Assembly (NCBI GenBank): GCA_965153455.1
Contig: OZ234501.1
Span: forward strand, 8,866,001-8,930,000
Direction of reading: 5' to 3'
Length of the DNA: 64,000 bases
Source: Sphagnum compactum
Lineage: Eukaryota > Bryophyta > Sphagnopsida > Sphagnales
Positions 12,178 through 26,012 of this stretch are shown here, in pieces. Each line of letters starts with the position of its first letter. Positions within the stretch are counted from its first letter, which is position 1. The notes beneath the pieces were generated by a model. The model was given only the letters and a program-made list of their open reading frames with translations. It was not told the DNA's origin and did no database searches. The position numbers and the translations under genes were made by a program.

Positions 12178-15100
12178 TTTGCACCTGGGTACAGCTATAT
12201 AGCTTAAAATACTCAAACTCTTCAAAAATGAATATTATTATTAACAATAATGTCTTATCATTATGTATTTTCATCAAAACACCAGCCAGCTTCTGCAGTG
12301 TAGGACAAGGCCCTTTAGGTAATGAACTATGAACCTATCACCATCCACAACTAGTTTCCAATGTTAGAATGCGACACAAGAAAAATATTTTGACATGTGA
12401 GCATGTCAAATGAAACCAAACTTGGCCATTATGAAAGTTTGGTTTCATTTCCATTACACATAATTAAACCCAAAAAAAATTGTAATATTAGTTTCTTCAC
12501 CTAATTCAAAAGTAATAATGTAACATTAATTATGTACAGCTAATCAAATGCAATAATTTGCTTAAAATGGGTGGCCAAAATTTTTAAATAAAATGGTAAT
12601 TATATGTCTAGAGAACCTAAACTTGGTTAAAATAAGGTAATACCTTTGGTTTAGATTTTAATTCAATTTTGAGAAGAGGTCAATTTTTTTTGTTAGGTTT
12701 TAATGGCAATTGCAATAAAATTCAAAACTTTCAGTCTAAAGACCCTAAAACTTAACCTATAACTTGGACCTAAACCTGCTTAGATGCGAAAACCTACCAA
12801 CACCAGTAATAACCAAAAGTGATTTCATTTTAAACACATTTATGTTAAATTTGGATCAGATAAATTTTTTTAAATCTCATTATTTATTTTAATGTTTGTT
12901 AAAAAGGTGGGGATGATTTTCATAATCATTTATGAAAATTTGTGAATCACATAGATGGAAAATATGTGATTTTGATGAGTTACAATATTTCCACCTTAAA
13001 TTTTATTTATTAAATATATTTTGTAACGAAAGGAATGAATACCAAAGTCTGTTTGTTAAAAATACCAGTGTTTTTGAAATTTTCATATAATTTATATCTC
13101 TCTCCCACCGCTTTCAAAACTCCTTGATCAAGGAAAAGGTCCCTAGATTCTTCACTTTCGCATGAAGCATTTGAATGTCCTAACATGAATATGTCCTTTA
13201 CAATGCCCTGAACATCAAACATCCATAGAGGCGATTACTCATCCAAAGGTCATCCATCTAACATTTTACCATGATTACTGGTACCACTGCAATGAAGAAG
13301 GGTTATTAGCTATTAGCTGATGCTGGAAATGGTGATGATAGGAAAAACAATTTCATCCCAAGTTTTTCTTCCAAATGGGGCACTGTGATCGAAAACTATA
13401 ATTAACCAAGGAAAGGCTACATAATCTTTTATTTTGAAAGTGCCCGTAGTCAAGTGTTTTTGTGTTGCGGGCAAAGGAAAGAGGTGCAACTGCCAAAAAC
13501 ACCAATCAGCACAAATAATGTGCGAGAGAACCTTGTCTCTTAATATGAGGAGCACTCCCATACCCTAAAATCTAGAGAAGGGTTTCCAAAAACAATTCAA
13601 GGCACCTATTTGAACACTCTCATTGGTCACATATTTTATTCTTTGCACCTAGGGATATCTTAACCATGACCATATTACAAGATATAGGTGTTGGTTTACT
13701 GAGAACTCATCAAAGCATTTCAAAGCTCCCGTTCTACCAATATGATAGGCTTTCCCACCCCCAACACACAAGCCCATTGTGTAGACCTTGCTCATATACT
13801 TATTCTATACAAAGAAAATTGAAATTAATGTAAATACTTATTTTTATTTAAAGCAACTTTCCCAAAAACAATTCAAGGCATCTGTTTGAACAATATCATT
13901 GGCCCTAGATATTTTCTTTACACCTGGAAACCAAGCCTACACATGATGTTATACTCTCCCATTGAACTTCATGGGCCTTGTCATTTTGTGCCTTGCATGG
14001 TTTTGCATATAACCATGTGATTCATCATCTGACCTTCTATACAAAACAAAAGGATTGATATATTTTATTATTTTTCAAAAGGTTTAAACCCACCACCACA
14101 CGCCCATCTAGTGAAGTAACATCTAGTTAATACCATTAGCCTACTTCTTGTGGCTTGAAACAACTACATCTCACATTCTATGTATTTTTCACTTTTGAGC
14201 TTATTAGTCAAACCTTGCAGCAGAACTGTGTAAGGTGCCCGTAGTCCTGTTTCGAACACCCTTGTAAAGTTCAATTGGAGAAGGTGTTTAATGTTCTCCC
14301 AAGCCTACTAGGTTATGAGAACAATGAAGTTTCATTAAGCAATTCAAAGCTCCCATTCTTTCCCCAGAGTTGATGCCCTTGCTGTTACCCTACACAAATG
14401 GCATGGTTGGCATTAAGGTGATGAAAGGGGGGTTCCAATATGTTTCAACTTCAATCTTCCATGGCATTGCACTTGAACCATTGTGACATGGAAACATCAA
14501 CTATGTGGAAGCAACATTCTGCTTGAGAATTTTCTTAGAATAGGTAAGAGGCTTTTTGTTTCTTGTATTTTATGTGTGGTTGTAGACATGCACTAGAAAT
14601 GATTAGAGGTCATGGCTTCTGGTGAAACATCTTTATTTTAGTGTGCTTCACATAAAGATGGCAGGAAGTACTTAGAGTTCACGGTGGCATATTTTCAAAG
14701 ATATGTATGAAAATAATCAAATTTTTAGATTTTCAAAATATTTGACATGAAAGTTTTTGAATATTTTGGGAAATTGTGAATAAATTTCTCAAATTTTGGA
14801 CATATTCCAATTTTTGATTAAAATTTACCAAATTACCTCCCATGTAGGGTAGACTAGGCCAAAAATGGTAAAATATGTAGATAGGCGTAAAACTTATTGA
14901 GATTTTTGTTGTTCCCAATGTGTAGAAAATTGAAATCAAGTTCCTAGCATGCTCCCATCCATTTCCCAATTGGTTCCCAACATGTTTCACAAGTTTCCAA
15001 TGTTTCCCTCAACATGCAATTCCTAGTAGCACCTCACTTTGTCTCATATGCTTTGCCCAATAGTGTCTTCTTGAAACTCCAATGATGATGATTCATTGGA

Positions 15101-17100
15101 ACTAATGTAAGTATGACAACTTTAGATTCCATGAGCCATGGGTTGTCATCATCACTTGGACAGTTCCAAATTGAAATATGTTAAACCCATTCCCAATTGA
15201 AAAGGCATGGAAAGGCGATTTTTTTAGACTTGTGTCTTTTAAAAGTTTTTTTTTATCAACACCATATTCACGAGAAGAAATTCAATATCTTCTCCACCAA
15301 TTTGCACCTCATTTCCCTACACTTGAATCTTAATCCAATTGTTGATTGAAATTGAAATTAGTTGAATTGCAATCCAGTTCAATTCAATTCAAATTGTATT
15401 TCAATATTGTTCATGCCTCAATTTTATATAGGAATGAATTGGTGTCTTTGACTTCAAAAACATTTGGAAACTTTCTTTTGTTCCATAAAGATATTTGTTT
15501 TTCTTTTGTAATTCCAATGCTTTTGGTCTTGGTGTAAATAACAAGGATTTATTACATGTTACACATTGCGTCATGTCAGTATTATCCTTTGGCTAAAATT
15601 CATTTATATTAAGGTTATTTTTTCACATTTTTTATCATTGACATATGAACATGTATTGCTTAATTAAACTTCATGTGGATATGTTAACATTGTTCAAGTG
15701 ATTGTTAACAAAGGAATAAGTGTCAATAAAAAAGGTGAAAATGGAAAATTGTTTTCTGCATTTAACAAGTGAAAATAATCATGATGTAGTCATTTTAATA
15801 CTCTGCATGGTACTAAATCTTTTATTTAATTCATTATTTCTTTCATAGATCATAAATTGTATAAATTTGTGTGATTTGATGGAACTATGTAAATATTATG
15901 TACAAGTTATATGCACAAAGGGGTCCAAGCATGATTGGGGTACCCCCTTTAAAACATAAGGATTCACTCCTAGGACTTTCAAATTCACCTTTTTTTTCAC
16001 TTATACTTTGACATGTTTTTAATTTTCCCTTTTTTTCATGTCAAATGAAATGATTTTGTTCCAAATTTTATATAGGCCTCTAGAATATCTATTTTTTTCA
16101 CGTATGAAAGTAAAAATAGTAAAATTTATCCAATGTGGGCCATGTTCTATAAATGACCCAAAATTCTCAAAAATTTCACTTTTTAGACATTTTACATTGC
16201 AATAGGGCATTTGGTTTTTGTCACACTCATACATTTTATGTACATTAATACCTAAGGTGTTTGTGGTAAGAATCTTGGGCCAAAAAAATTTGTTTAAACA
16301 TTCCTTATGAGTCCTTGAATGTTTTTTTTTCAAGAGACAAAATCTTGAATTTTTTTCCAAGACTTGGTAAGAATTATGAAACTTATTCAAATTTGACATG
16401 CTATACTTTAGTAATGTATCTATCCATGAAAAAAAATCAAACTTTCAATATGAATGTGCCATTAAGTTATAATAACATGGTTAATTGAGGGGGTCCATTG
16501 GATATAAAAAACATCGATCCTTTTTAGTACCCCAACCATTATTTGACCCAAAGGGCAAGCGGAAGCAAATGTGAAAGCACGTTATGAGTTTGGTAATCAT
16601 CCAATGAAAATGTGTTTCAAACACAAAACAAGAATGAAGGTAGACCATAAAATTAAAGATATTACATTACAAGGAGTTTTGGCCAAGTTCACTACATGTT
16701 TTATTAGATTTTGATTGAACTTGAACAAATTTATTATGGTGAAAGTGGCAAACCCATGGTGAATGGGGACTAATGGCCATGGACACGTGAATTCATTAAT
16801 ACTTAATCGAATTCACTAATAATTAATTCATTAAATGAACTTCCTAGTTCATAATTAAGCTAATTTAGAAACTTAGGTTAGGCACTTAGGAATGTACATT
16901 AGGCCATCTAAACTAGGCTAAGAACCCAAACCACCTAGCCTAAATTAAGAACCTAAGCCATTCAACCCACCAACTTAAGGTGCAAATGTGAAGGTTTGAA
17001 GCCCTCACCTTTGTTAACCTCCATGCATAAAGACAATTTTTTAACTAATGGACCATTATTTAAATAAATGAAATGATTTGTCATTACATGTTATTATGCA
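12178..17100. other. AT-rich gene-free stretch
   Basis: No gene can be supported. Open frames such as 13010-13222 and 16019-16399 (minus) are short and AT-driven. A small hairpin built on GAAACCAAACTT and its complement lies near 12410-12450. The stretch is probably old, decayed repeat DNA. Confidence 0.45.
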
Positions 17101-17401
17101 CATTATTTTCCTAACTTAATTAAATATCTACCCTAGGTATTTTTCCTACATATGTTACCTTGTTGATTTACTTTACGTATTTACATAACCTAGGATATTA
17201 ATAGACTACCTTAAGCTATTCCTAAGCTAGTGTAAATTACCCTAGGTTATTCCTAAGTTACCTAAATCTACTTGTAACTTACCATAGACTAGGTTCCATA
17301 AGTTACTCTAAGTTGTTCTTAGGCTAATGTATGTACCTTTGGTTATTCCTAGGTTACCATAAGCTAGGATTTTAAGTTAGTCCTATATTATTCTAAGATT
17401 A
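17100..17401. repeat. Degenerate CTAGGTTATTCC-type array, left part
   Basis: Words such as CCTAGGTTATTCC and CTAAGTTAC recur irregularly every 15-40 bp. The same low-complexity sequence resumes at 19358-19740, on the far side of the CACTA-like element. The arrangement suggests one array split by an insertion. Confidence 0.6.
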
Positions 17402-19357
17402 CACTAGAAGAAATCTTGTCCATTTCAACCATATAATTATGACTATAGATACGACTAGTGTCCAAATCAATTATAAAACTATAATTAGGTTAGTCCTACA
17501 TGTCATTTTAGTTGTAAATGTGTGGAGTCATATATGCGATTATTGTAGTCATATATGCAACTATAATGTTGACATAATCAAATGAAGTTGCAAATGTGAT
17601 TATAATTTGTGATTATTACATGTTTGGATGGAAAAATAAAATGAAAGTGCACATTTTTCATCCAATATTGTGAATGGATCCTTGGATGGATGAAAACTGA
17701 GTTGTCTTTACAACTAGTCATAGTTGTTTTGTTTTGGCAACTAGGGCCAATAATTGTTCCATTTACAATATTTTGATGATTAAAACATATGTGGCATCTT
17801 TGGAGGTACAAGATTTGTTTGATAATCAACTTGTGTCTAATTGTTTATTAGTATTTTGTATTGTTTATTGACATTGATAGTACAAATTATTATATTTTTA
17901 TTAAATATATTTGAGGTTATGATCTATTTATAAATATTATATGTGATGATTATATAATTATATATTATACATGTAAATTAAATTTTATTGGTAAAATTAC
18001 AACTTAATATAATCATGATCAAGTATGATATATATTCTATAATCAAATAGATGTAAAATATCTATATTTGCACAATTATATTTTATCTAAGAAGTATATC
18101 ATTTATTTGATCATAAAATTTTACCATAAGTTTAGATAAAATTTATATATTATATTTGTGAAAGTATAAAAATTAAAATTCCATCAAATTCATTAATTAT
18201 CTAACATTACTAAATGTGATTATTTAGATTAAAATGTAAAATATTAAAAAGATTATATTTCACAAATATTATAACTGATATTTTTTTTAAACATTGTTCT
18301 TTGAAATGTGATAGATATATTATCCATTTATAAAAATTATATGTGAAATAATTAAATTATGATATATTATAGTCACATTGTATAATTTTTTTCTATGAAA
18401 TGAAGGATTAATATGTGGAAGATGAATTATTTATTTATTTACTATTAAATATTAGTTGTAAAATATGTTTTATTTATAAATCATGTTCTTGAAAAAAATT
18501 TCAACAAATCATCATTAAAATGTAATCCAATTTAACAAAATTCAGAAAACATTTATTCAAATTCATGTACATTTTTGGAAGAAAAATATATTTGATCGTG
18601 TATGTCATTGGAAGTACCTTAGGAATCAACTTAAACATTTTCATTTCGACAAATATCAATAAAATATGAAAGATTGAAATTGATGTTTATGTAGTGTTTA
18701 GAATCAAATATGGGTTAAATAGAATGCATTTCATTATATTTGCACATCAAGCAAGGTGGTTTGATGGCAAAATAATTGATATCCACCCTTGCGGTCTAAA
18801 GATCCAAACCTCACAAGTTACATAATTGTGGTCAATGATGGTATGTTGACTATATGTACCCTACATAGTTAGGTTATTTAATCGAGGCTCGCCTAGGTAC
18901 CTAAACTAGGTGGCCTACTTAGCTACTTAAATTCGGTTTTTAACTAGCTTAAGTAGTGACACGGGTCAACAATTTATAGGTTGAAAATTTATGAAATTAC
19001 CAATAATATGAATTATTATATTCTATTATAATATAAATATAGAGAACTTATTTAATATATGTGATTTAAAAATAGATTAAATCATTTAAATTTAATTATT
19101 TTAAAAATGATTTATGTAGTTGCATCTATAATCGCATAGTCCTACAACTAGTCAATGGATGAAAAATCCTTATAGTTGGAAGCAATATGCAACTACAAAG
19201 GTGACTGTACGTGCCATGTGGAGTTTTTTGTGATTGGTTGTCTTTTGCCACTTGTCCAAGGCGACTACAAGGTTTGTAGTTGCATGTGTCTGTTACGATT
19301 AAATTTTTGTCTTTTGCAACTAAATTGTAGTCGTTTATTTCCAAAAAAATCCTAGTG
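17402..19357. mobile_element. Putative nonautonomous CACTA-like element, copy A
   Basis: The left end reads CACTAGAAGAAATC and the right end TTTTTTTGGATTAGTG-like, exactly AAAAAAATCCTAGTG. Both termini are therefore CACTAG in inverted orientation. The 3-bp flanks are TTA and TTG, a partial match to the 3-bp duplication typical of CACTA elements. The interior is very AT-rich and has no coding capacity. Near 18756-18815 is a tRNA-like stretch resembling Pol III boxes A and B (TGGTTTGATGGCAAAATAAT and AAGATCCAAACC). A diverged relative with the same interior order lies at about 24090-26012. Confidence 0.5.
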
Positions 19358-19740
19358 TTGTTTTAGGTTATTCTTTGAATATTTTTGGTTATTTTAATTT
19401 ATTCCACTTTATGTTATTTTTATTTTTATAAGCTATCCCACCCTAGGTTATTCTTGGCTATTTTAGGTTATTTCACTTTAAATTATTTCAAGCTATTATG
19501 GATTATTTTAAGCTATTCTACCCTAGGTGATTTTCAAATATTCTAGGCCAGTTTTCCATAGGTTATTCTAGGTTATTTTACCATATATTATTCTTGATTA
19601 TTATAGGTTATTTCACACTGGGTTTTTTTTGTTATTTGAGATAATCCACCCTAAATTATTTTATGTTGTTATAAGTTATGTAACCATAGGTTGTTCTAGG
19701 TTATAACCTTAAAGTATTTTACATAACCTACCTATCCTAA
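19358..19740. repeat. Degenerate TTCTAGGTTATT-type array, right part
   Basis: The words TAGGTTATTTCAC, TTCTAGGTTATT and AAGCTATTC recur irregularly. This continues the array seen at 17100-17401. Confidence 0.6.
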
Positions 19741-19949
19741 CCTTTTAAGCATGTATATAGGTTGCAAGTATTAGGAATTGAACCCTTCACCTCATCAATG
19801 ATATTCCAAAGTTTTATCGATGGACTACACCCTCCAAAATTGAAAAAATTTGTCAAGTTTTTAATTTCATTTGTTTATTTCACATCATTAGTTACATAGA
19901 TAAGTGCAAGAAAGTTAAATAATTTATTAGTGGGTTGCACAATGGATCG

Positions 19950-20300
19950 CATATAAAGGGAGTAAGTAAGTAGGTAGCTTGTAGTCCATAAGAGGTAGGT
20001 AGGTAGGTTAGTTATGTAAGTAAGTAAATTGGTAAGTAGGTAGGTCTAAGAGGTAGGTGGGTAGGTTTGTAGGATGGTAGGTGGGAAAAATGAGGTAGGT
20101 AGTTAAGTAGGTAAATAAATTGGTAAGTAGGTAAGTAGATAAATAGGTCATAGGTGGTAAGTAGGTAGGTAAGTAGGTCATAGGTTGTAGGAGGTAGGTA
20201 GGTCGTAGGAGCTAAGTAGGTAGGTAGGTTTGCAAGATGGTAGGTGGGAAATAAAAACTAGGTAATCAAATAAGTAAATTGGTATGTAGATTAGCCTTGG
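19950..20300. repeat. Degenerate (GTAG/GTAA)n tetranucleotide array
   Basis: About 350 bp consist mostly of GTAG, GTAA and TAGG units broken by short unique insertions such as TCATAGG and TTGCAAGATGG. Shorter patches of the same type lie near 26700-26800 and 34665-34750. Confidence 0.8.
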
Positions 20301-20360
20301 TTATTGCCTAACTTATTTTGTAATTATTTTTGTTTATTAAGTACATAAGATTTCCCATTT

Positions 20361-20659
20361 CACTACAACACCATTGTTCATTTTGACTAAGGATGCCATT
20401 TGGCTTTGTCCAACTTGATTAAATATCCTTATTGATTAGAAACCATTGCCCATTTTGACCAAGGTAGTCAATTTTTTGTCCAACTTGACTAAATATTCAA
20501 TTTGATAAATAGTCAAATAGGTCATTTTAGTCAAATTCATCAATAAAAAAATACACATCATTCAAGTTTTGAGCCTTTAGTCAAAATGTTCATGTCCATT
20601 AGTAAAAAATGACTTGTTAATTAACTTGGCCTTTTGAAAAGTCATGAATTGTAGTAGTG
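20361..20659. mobile_element. Small CACTA-like MITE
   Basis: The left end is CACTACAACACC and the right end AATTGTAGTAGTG, whose complement is CACTACTACAATT. The 299-bp interior is two imperfect direct repeats built on CATTTTGACTAAGG and TTTGTCCAACTTGA, followed by related TAGTCAAA words. The 3-bp flanks (TTT and TTG) match at two positions. There is no coding capacity. Confidence 0.5.
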
Positions 20660-20689
20660 TTGTCAAACCTTAAAATGGCCCAACAGGCA

Positions 20690-21430
20690 ATTCTTTCTGA
20701 ACATGTCATACAAGGCTTTCACATTGTTTTGGGTTAGGCACTACCTATATTCATCCATGATTCCAAACTCATAGGAGAGAATTAACTTCCCCTAAAAACT
20801 TTTTGACATTATGCACAACTTGATCACGTTTCGTGGGTATTAATCCAATTGGGATTTCACATGTTTGCATATATGCAATAATAAGAGCAACTCATATATG
20901 TCTAAAGCACCATCACCATCAAATTCAATGTTCACACCACTGGTATCCTTAGCACCCATGTTAGTCTAAAGTACAACCCATAACATCCCAATAATGAACA
21001 TAGGTATGTAGAGGCATGCCAATGTAAAATTATGTCCAAATCAACATCACCATGCCAATGAACCTTAATGGTATTTTCATCGTTGGAATTTGAGTCCAAC
21101 TTAACCCATTAGCATCATGGTTTACCCTACTAGACCTATGAATAATGTCAAAGTTATACTCTTGTAAAATAAGTGCCCACTTGGCTAACTTTCTTGTGAA
21201 ACAATTTGATTCCATCAACAATTTCAAAAGTTAAGGATCCATAATTAAAGTGAATGAGTTACCATATAACTAGTATGTTGGAATGATGAAACTACCCAAA
21301 CAACAATGAGGCATTCCCCTTCATACAAGTTGCATTTGGCTTTTATCTTATTGTTAGACCAATTAGCATATGCCATCATGAATTCTCAACCATCATAATC
21401 TAATTGGGTAAGCTCATAGCTCCCAACTTG
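20690..21430 (-). mobile_element. Decayed Ty3/gypsy retrotransposon, RNase H region
   Basis: The minus strand reads a broken RT-associated RNase H: YEGECLIVVWVV, then after interruptions LMESNCFTRKLAKWALILQE and YNFDIIHRSSRVNHDANGLS. The last follows the gypsy pattern of FDIxHRxGRxNxxADxLS. Further downstream NLMVMVL and its other frame GDGALDIYE resemble the linker before integrase in plant gypsy elements. There are several stops and frameshifts. No LTRs can be assigned. Confidence 0.75.
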
Positions 21431-24090
21431 AAGGTGTTTCAATTGATGTGTAATTAAATTTTTAAAAATATTTTGAATCTATTTTAAACAAGCTAATTTG
21501 GTGAAGTTGCACTAGCACATACCATTAGAAGTTGTAACCATTGTTTAATTTTGCGTTTTTCAAATGTAAAAAAAGGAACAAAATACAAATGGACTTGTTT
21601 CATACAATGTTATTTTCAATATATTGGTATACATATCCAAAAAATTCAGAATCAATTTAATGAATAAAAACTTTTATTATGTTATGTAACCAATGCTTTT
21701 AAATGATGATTAAACAATAAAAATACAAAAATCACAATTTGAATTATTTTTGAATGACATAGTTTTGTATTAAGAAAAATATAAACCTTAACATAATAGT
21801 ATTAAAAAAACGTTGAAGAGTTTTTTATAAAAAAAAATGATGTATTGAACAGATTCCAAGAATATTTTTGAAAAAAAAAAAACACAAGTTTAAGGGGGGT
21901 GGTGTGGCTTTTACTAAAGCAGTTGGAACTAACACCCCTAGTTCATATTTTAATTCAATTTTGCAAAAAGGTTGGTTGTTGAGTTCGGTTTTAACCAAAC
22001 TTGAAACCTTTGGTTTGGAGATTTTAAAACTTGACTTCACTTGGACTTGAACTGGCCTAAATTTGAGAATCTATCAATGTTATTGCCAACCTTGAAATAA
22101 ACAAAAAATATATACAATACAAAAGGAAAATAAAAACCCCTAATTATATTGTCCTTTTTTTTTTCCTTAGAGTGTGTGTCATTAAAAGTGGATTGTAATA
22201 GCTTATTGATCAACTCCTATTTGATATGCTTATAATTGCATTTTAGGTGGTTCATTTAATTACATTTTAATTTATAATTTTTTTGGATTGAAATTTGAAT
22301 ACCTTCATGATTGTGAACAATCCATTCAATATTAGTTGGACCAAAATTTTGTGTGATATAGGTGAATTTTTTGTAGTGTAGCTAGCTTTATTTGAATTCA
22401 TTTACAATTTTCACATAGTCCTCCAAATTTTTATCTTTTCTTTCACTCCTGAGAGGGACACTAGTAAAAAAAAAGTAGAAAATATGTTAGTAAAAATATA
22501 GGGTATGTAATAATCTGAAATAATAGATTATAATTAATATAAGGTGGCTTTAATATGTATATATTAGAAAATTAGATAATAACAAGGTGATAAAAAATAG
22601 GTTGGACAATTGTCTAATACCCCCCCCTAAAAATGGTCATTTGACACACGTAGATCCCAAATTTTATATTAAGTGTCCCCCATAGGCTTTCATTAATGCA
22701 TTTGATTGGACATAAATAGAATTTGTGTCCGTAATATGTTTGAAACATGTTTTACAAAGTGAGCCATGTTCTTATTAGATCTTTATTTTTCATCATAACA
22801 TCCATAAGGCCAAGTGGTATTTACCAAATAACATTAAGAAATTTATATGGACCCATGTGATTTAGCATCCACTAGCGCATCATATATCTTTGTTTTGGGA
22901 TGAATTCCAACTTTAGGATGAAAACTACCCACCTACTTTATCCCCTTAGCCACTATGACCTCTTACTTAATACCTACCTATGGTGACCTACTTTCTTCCC
23001 TTTCACAACCTACTATTCCCTTATTCTCTCCCCTTCTTCCCATCACCCTGCCATTTTTTTTTGCTTTAGAAACATTAAGCTACAAGTATTATAGACTGCA
23101 ACAAGGAAAAATGAAAACTTCATTGCCTTGCTTTCAAGTTACATTGTGTTGGTGCATTGAGTAGAAGAGCTCTATCAAATAGGTGTGCCGCCTCTTCCCC
23201 TTTTTCTTGGTTACAAGGGGTTTACGGGTTGAACTTCCCTTGGTCATGTTTTTCTTTATTTTTCATGGTTTGTAAATGGTCATTGTCATCTTCTTCTTGA
23301 TTTGCAAGAATTGTGAGGGCCAAGCTTGGGTTATGGTCATCCTCTTCTTCATCTTGATTTATAGGAGTAACTCATGGGGGTCAATCTCCCCTAGTCATTG
23401 ACTTTTTTTTCTTTGTTTTCTTTCTCTTTTGAGGGGGCCACACATAGAATATGAAAAGTTTTAATTCTTGTTCATATTTTTATTTCACATTCTTTGTTGT
23501 AGGTTGTGGGTAGCATCATGCCCCTTCATAAAGAGGTTCTAGCAACACCAAGCCAATCTAGTTGTCATAAGATCTTTCTATATCGTTATGATATAGAAAT
23601 TCATGTATGTAGACACAATATAATGCAAATAATCTAATGGACTTAATAAACAAATTGTTGCACAAGAACACACCAAAAAAAATGACATTGAATCTTGATA
23701 TCATGATGCTATTGCATTCATGAACACGACCATTCTATCATTTGCAATTAAACTTTTCAAAAAAATGAAGATATTACATTTCACAAATTGTCCTTAGTTT
23801 AAGTCTTTTACTATTTATACAATGGTTGAAAGTTTCTAGATGTACCCTAGATATAGGTATTCTAATGTGCCTTTGGACATCTATTGCAATGTTTACATTT
23901 AGAGTTAACCTTAAATTATCATTGAAGGTAAAAAGATGATCGATGACAAAGTTTTTGCAATACTTGCATTTGTTGATGCCTACATTGGATTTTTTTTTAT
24001 ATTACCATTTTAGTTTGTCATTAGTTTATATGAAGCAATAGTAGGTAGTTAGGTGGATGCATGGAGGTGGTAATGGGTAAGTAGATGCAC
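21430..24090. other. AT-rich gene-free stretch with retroelement-like traces
   Basis: No gene can be supported. Sequence at about 22230-22450 recurs in diverged form at about 50330-50480; shared words are CCTTCATGATTGTGA and CATTTACAATTTTCACATA or close variants. Its minus strand weakly suggests a copia-type gag, but this is not firm. Confidence 0.4.
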
Positions 24091-26012
24091 GAGAAATAAT
24101 TTTGTCTTTTGCAACCAAGAAATCAATGACTAGATGTTCTAAATGATTACATAATTGATTATAATCATAGAATATTATTTCAAATCTTACGTGGAAAAAA
24201 TTGTAGTCGTATATTAGTGATGCATTTCATTAGTAGATGACGTGGTACTAGGAAGGATGACATTACTTTTTCATTGCAAGTTTTCATCCATATGACATTC
24301 ATGATTGATGACAAAGTGATGTGAATATTCACAATATCATTTGAAAACATGATTAGGATAAAATCATTTCAAATATGACTAAACAATGATTATACAAATC
24401 ACGTGGACAAAATAGTGTCTCATTACATAGACAATGTGATCATAAAACTATTTTAAAATGTTTTGAAAATGATTAGTAATAATTTAATATGAATATAAAC
24501 AGACATGAGTAACTAATTTCCATTAATATTATACATATAGGTAATATAATAACCTTTAATTACACTTTTCTTAAATATAATTGATATATGATCCATTTTA
24601 AATATTCAATGTGAAGAAATTAAATCTTACACATTGAAATAAATTTGAATGGTAAAATTATGATATATTAAAATTGCAATTTCAAATAAAATAGAAGTGT
24701 AAAATGTGGGAAATATAGAATTTATTCGTACATTAAACTTTTGTCATAAATTTAGATAAACATTTATATAATATATGTATGAAAATAAATAACTTTATTT
24801 ACATGTGTAAAAGGAATAATATTTATAATTTCAGAAAATTACTTAATATTTTAACATTAATTATTATGATTAAGATAAATTAAAATATTTAGATTAAATT
24901 TATACATCATACTTAATATGATTAATATAAAAACATTTAATATATATTTTAGATATAATTGATTTATGATCCATTTATAAATATTTTATGTGGATAAATT
25001 ATATAGATTCATATGTCTAAATTAAATGTTATCAGTAAAATTAAGATATATTGGAAGCAAAATTGTACAATATAGCTTCTTAAATCAAATAAAGGTTTAA
25101 GATATGAAAAACATATTTTATTTATTCTTGTATTATACCACAAAGGTTTTTTTTCATTTACAAATCATGTGTTTGAATTTATTTTTTCCAAATAATGTTC
25201 ATTGAAATGTTATTCAATAACAAAATTTAAATATTTTTCTTTTGAAATGAATTTAGAGTTTTACAAAATATTTATATTATTGCGTATTTTATTGAAGGAG
25301 TTTTATGAATAAATTTTTAATTTTTTCATTTGGACAAATTATCAATAAAATATGAATGATCAAATTTGAGGTTTTGTTTACTGTTCAAATGAAGTATGGT
25401 TTAAATAAAAAAACATTAAATTATTTACATAAGAAGTGGGTTGGCTTGGTGGTAAGTGAGTTGAATTCCATCATTGGTGTTCAAGGATCAAACTTCACAA
25501 ATGACATTCATTGTGATCAACATTGGAATATTGATTGAATATTCTGTACTTACTTAAATTGCCTAGGTTAGGTGGTTAAATAAGCGAATTTAAGTAGGTA
25601 GATTAGATGGTCTACCTAACTAATTAAATTAGGTTTTAAACCTAACTTAGTTGTTGACACATGTCAATAATTGATGGGATGAAAGAATCACGAAATTAAG
25701 AATGTTTGAAATAAAAATATGTCTTTTTATTTATATTATATATAATAAATTAAAAATTAAAAAAATAATGTTACCCAAGTTTTGGGGTCCAATTTGTAAT
25801 AATAAAAAAAATTAAATAATGACTAAACTATCACTAATGATTTCACATATGTCCTTTATGATTAATGTATGAAATGCGCCACATCATGTCCTAAATGACT
25901 ATTGTTTTAAACAATTTGTTTGTAATGACTTTAGGGCTATTAATTATTTTTGTCCTTTATGAGTGGAATATTAATCATAAATTAGTCATATATTTGAAGA
26001 TTTCTTCTAGTA
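24090..26012. mobile_element. Putative CACTA-like element, diverged copy B
   Basis: Interior order follows copy A (17402-19357). It has AT-rich blocks with TATGATCCATTTATAAATAT, then ATCAATAAAATATGAA, then the tRNA-like region GGTGGTAAGTGAGTTGAATT with GGATCAAAC at about 25433-25500, then a CCTAGGTTAGGTGG block. The right end is GATTTCTTCTAGTA, the complement of copy A's CACTAGAAGAAATC apart from the last base. The left end is not clear, so the start is approximate. Confidence 0.4.
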
